Source: CAYLMM01 sp964384825
Lineage (GTDB): Bacteria; Krumholzibacteriota; Krumholzibacteriia; LZORAL124-64-63
Assembly: GCA_964384825.1 (NCBI GenBank)
Contig: CAYLMM010000038.1
Coordinates: forward strand, 1-26,269
Length of the DNA: 26,269 nt
Reading direction: 5' to 3'
A program made the position numbers and the translations under genes. The notes under the pieces were generated by a model. That model did no database searches. It was not told the origin of the DNA and saw only the letters and a list, made by a program, of their open reading frames with translations. Positions 25,213 through 26,269 of this stretch are shown in pieces (within the stretch, counting starts at the first letter, position 1; every line of letters begins with the position of its first letter).

Positions 25213-25508
25213 GACTGACCCATTTCCTCGTTCTGGCGACGGCCCTGTTCCTGGTCGGCATGACCGGGGTCATCGTCCGTCGCAACAGCCTGATCATGTT
25301 CATGAGCATCGAGCTGATGCTCTGCGCCGCGAACATCGTCTTCGCCGCCTACAGCCGGTGGTGGGGCGACGCTTCGGGCCACGTCTTCGTGCTGATGAAC
25401 TTCGCCGTCGCCGCCGCCGAGGCGGCCATCGGCCTGGCGATCCTGGTAGAGATCTTCCGCGTGCGCCGGACGGTCGACGCCGATGAACTCAAGACCCTGA
25501 TGGAGTGA
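25203..25508 (+). CDS. nuoK: NADH-quinone oxidoreductase subunit K
   Basis: This 101-residue, three-helix subunit related to MrpC antiporter proteins is part of the proton path. Conserved features include RRNSLIMFMSIELMLCAANIVF, with the key Glu in MSIELML, and a second acidic residue in AAAEAAIGLAILVEIFR. The start is GTG 25203, with GGAGAGGAG upstream, overlapping nuoJ by 10 nt. Length is normal for the family. The stop is 4 nt before nuoL. Confidence 0.96.
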   Translation: MELGLTHFLVLATALFLVGMTGVIVRRNSLIMFMSIELMLCAANIVFAAYSRWWGDASGHVFVLMNFAVAAAEAAIGLAILVEIFRVRRTVDADELKTLME

Positions 25509-25512
25509 CGCC

Positions 25513-26269
25513 GTGGAATCCCATGCCGTGGAAACCGCATTGAGATGGATCGTCCTGACGCCGCTGATCGGCGCCGCCCTCAACGGGTTGCTGGTCCGGG
25601 TGATGCCCAGGCGCCTGGCCGGCCTGCTTGCCTGCGGGACCGTCGGCGTCTCGCTCGCCCTGGCGGTGCGGGTCTTCCTGCGCCTGACCGCCATGGATCC
25701 CGCCGCCCGCGTGCTGACCGACCATTTGACCGGCTGGATCGGGATCGGCAGCCTGAAGGTCGACATCGCGTTCGCGATGGATCCGTTGGGCGCGGTGATG
25801 GCGCTGGTGGTGACCGGGATCAGCTTCCTGATCCACGTCTATTCGCTGGGCTACATGGCCCACGACGAGGGGTTCAATCGCTTCTTCGCCTACATGAACC
25901 TCTTCGTCTTCGCCATGCTGACGCTGGTGCTGGGCGAGAACCTGGTCATGCTGTTCGTGGGCTGGGAGGGCGTCGGGCTCTGTTCGTACCTGCTGATCGG
26001 CTTCTGGTTCGACGACGAGGCCAACGCGATCGCGGGCAAGAAGGCCTTCCTGGTCAACAGGGTCGGCGATTTCGGCTTCCTTTTGGGGATGTTCGTGATC
26101 GGCTCGGTGCTGCTGCCCCACGTCGGGCCCGGCGAGAGCGTGTTTTCGTTCCGGACGATGGCCGCCCACGCCGATCTGCTGGCTCCCTCGGCGACGCTGA
26201 TCGCGCTGCTGCTGTTCTTCGGCGCCACCGGCAAGTCGGCCCAGATCCCGCTCTACATCTGGCTGCCCG
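25513..26269 (+). CDS. nuoL: NADH-quinone oxidoreductase subunit L (partial, runs off the window)
   Basis: Only the first 252 residues of this large antiporter-like proton-pumping subunit are in the window; the frame is open to the last base. Recognisable text includes FAMDPLGAVMALVVTGISFLIHVYS, FAYMNLFVFAMLTLVLGENL, and the strongly conserved FVGWEGVGLCSYLLIGFW, whose Glu is the key proton-path residue, followed by ANAIAGKKAFLVNRVGDFGF. GTG 25513 is 4 nt after the nuoK stop with TGGAGTGA just upstream; another in-frame GTG at 25528 is possible. nuoM and nuoN would be expected beyond the window. Confidence 0.94.
   Translation, partial: MESHAVETALRWIVLTPLIGAALNGLLVRVMPRRLAGLLACGTVGVSLALAVRVFLRLTAMDPAARVLTDHLTGWIGIGSLKVDIAFAMDPLGAVMALVVTGISFLIHVYSLGYMAHDEGFNRFFAYMNLFVFAMLTLVLGENLVMLFVGWEGVGLCSYLLIGFWFDDEANAIAGKKAFLVNRVGDFGFLLGMFVIGSVLLPHVGPGESVFSFRTMAAHADLLAPSATLIALLLFFGATGKSAQIPLYIWLP

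Overview
The window is GC-rich bacterial DNA, and codon third positions are strongly G or C. It runs from the 3' end of an rRNA operon into a nearly complete respiratory complex I operon. One run of ten Ns marks a scaffold join, so this is draft or metagenome-type sequence. Several traits fit a Gram-negative member of the wider FCB/Gemmatimonadota/Eisenbacteria-Krumholzibacteriota neighbourhood: a secreted subtilase ending in a FlgD/type IX-like C-terminal domain, a fused FtcD carrying a large insert, a fused NuoCD, and envelope proteins with signal peptides and a lipobox. That placement is inference from gene content; the 23S fragment at 1-442 is the part that could test it.

Layout. 1-690: 23S 3' end, 5S rRNA and a strong intrinsic terminator. 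716-8587 (+): a small probable outer-membrane barrel protein, an NDP-forming acyl-CoA synthetase with its two halves in beta-alpha order, a secreted subtilisin-like protease and, 19 nt later, an SppA-type signal peptide peptidase containing the N gap. 9661 leftwards (-): a lipoprotein with a metzincin zinc site, whose frame has no stop before it runs far into antisense sppA. 9796-12115 (+): a polysaccharide chain-length/co-polymerase protein and a separate bacterial tyrosine kinase, ending at a bidirectional terminator. 13784-12219 (-): an MFS transporter. 15672-13954 (-): bifunctional FtcD. 15931-16533 (+): a NYN-domain (LabA-like) protein with a textbook terminator. 16756 to the window end (+): nuoA-B-CD-E-F-G-H-I-J-K-L in E. 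coli-like order with short or overlapping junctions; nuoL is cut by the window edge.

How the genes work together. The nuo block encodes NADH:quinone oxidoreductase: the NADH module (E, F, G), the connecting module (B, CD, I) and the membrane proton-pumping arm (A, H, J, K, L). A TTGACA promoter and a perfect 20-bp palindrome lie in its leader. The subtilase/SppA pair probably forms one envelope proteolysis transcript. The chain-length protein and kinase form one polysaccharide-export regulatory pair, with no glycosyltransferase or polymerase genes beside them.

I do not see a clearly novel defence or mobile system: no CRISPR, tRNA, IS or phage genes. The best second looks are the metzincin ORF without a stop, the probably artificial N gap in sppA, the nuo-leader palindrome, the split Wzc-like protein with an extra helix where the kinase would be, the permuted acyl-CoA synthetase, and the unusually short NuoG.
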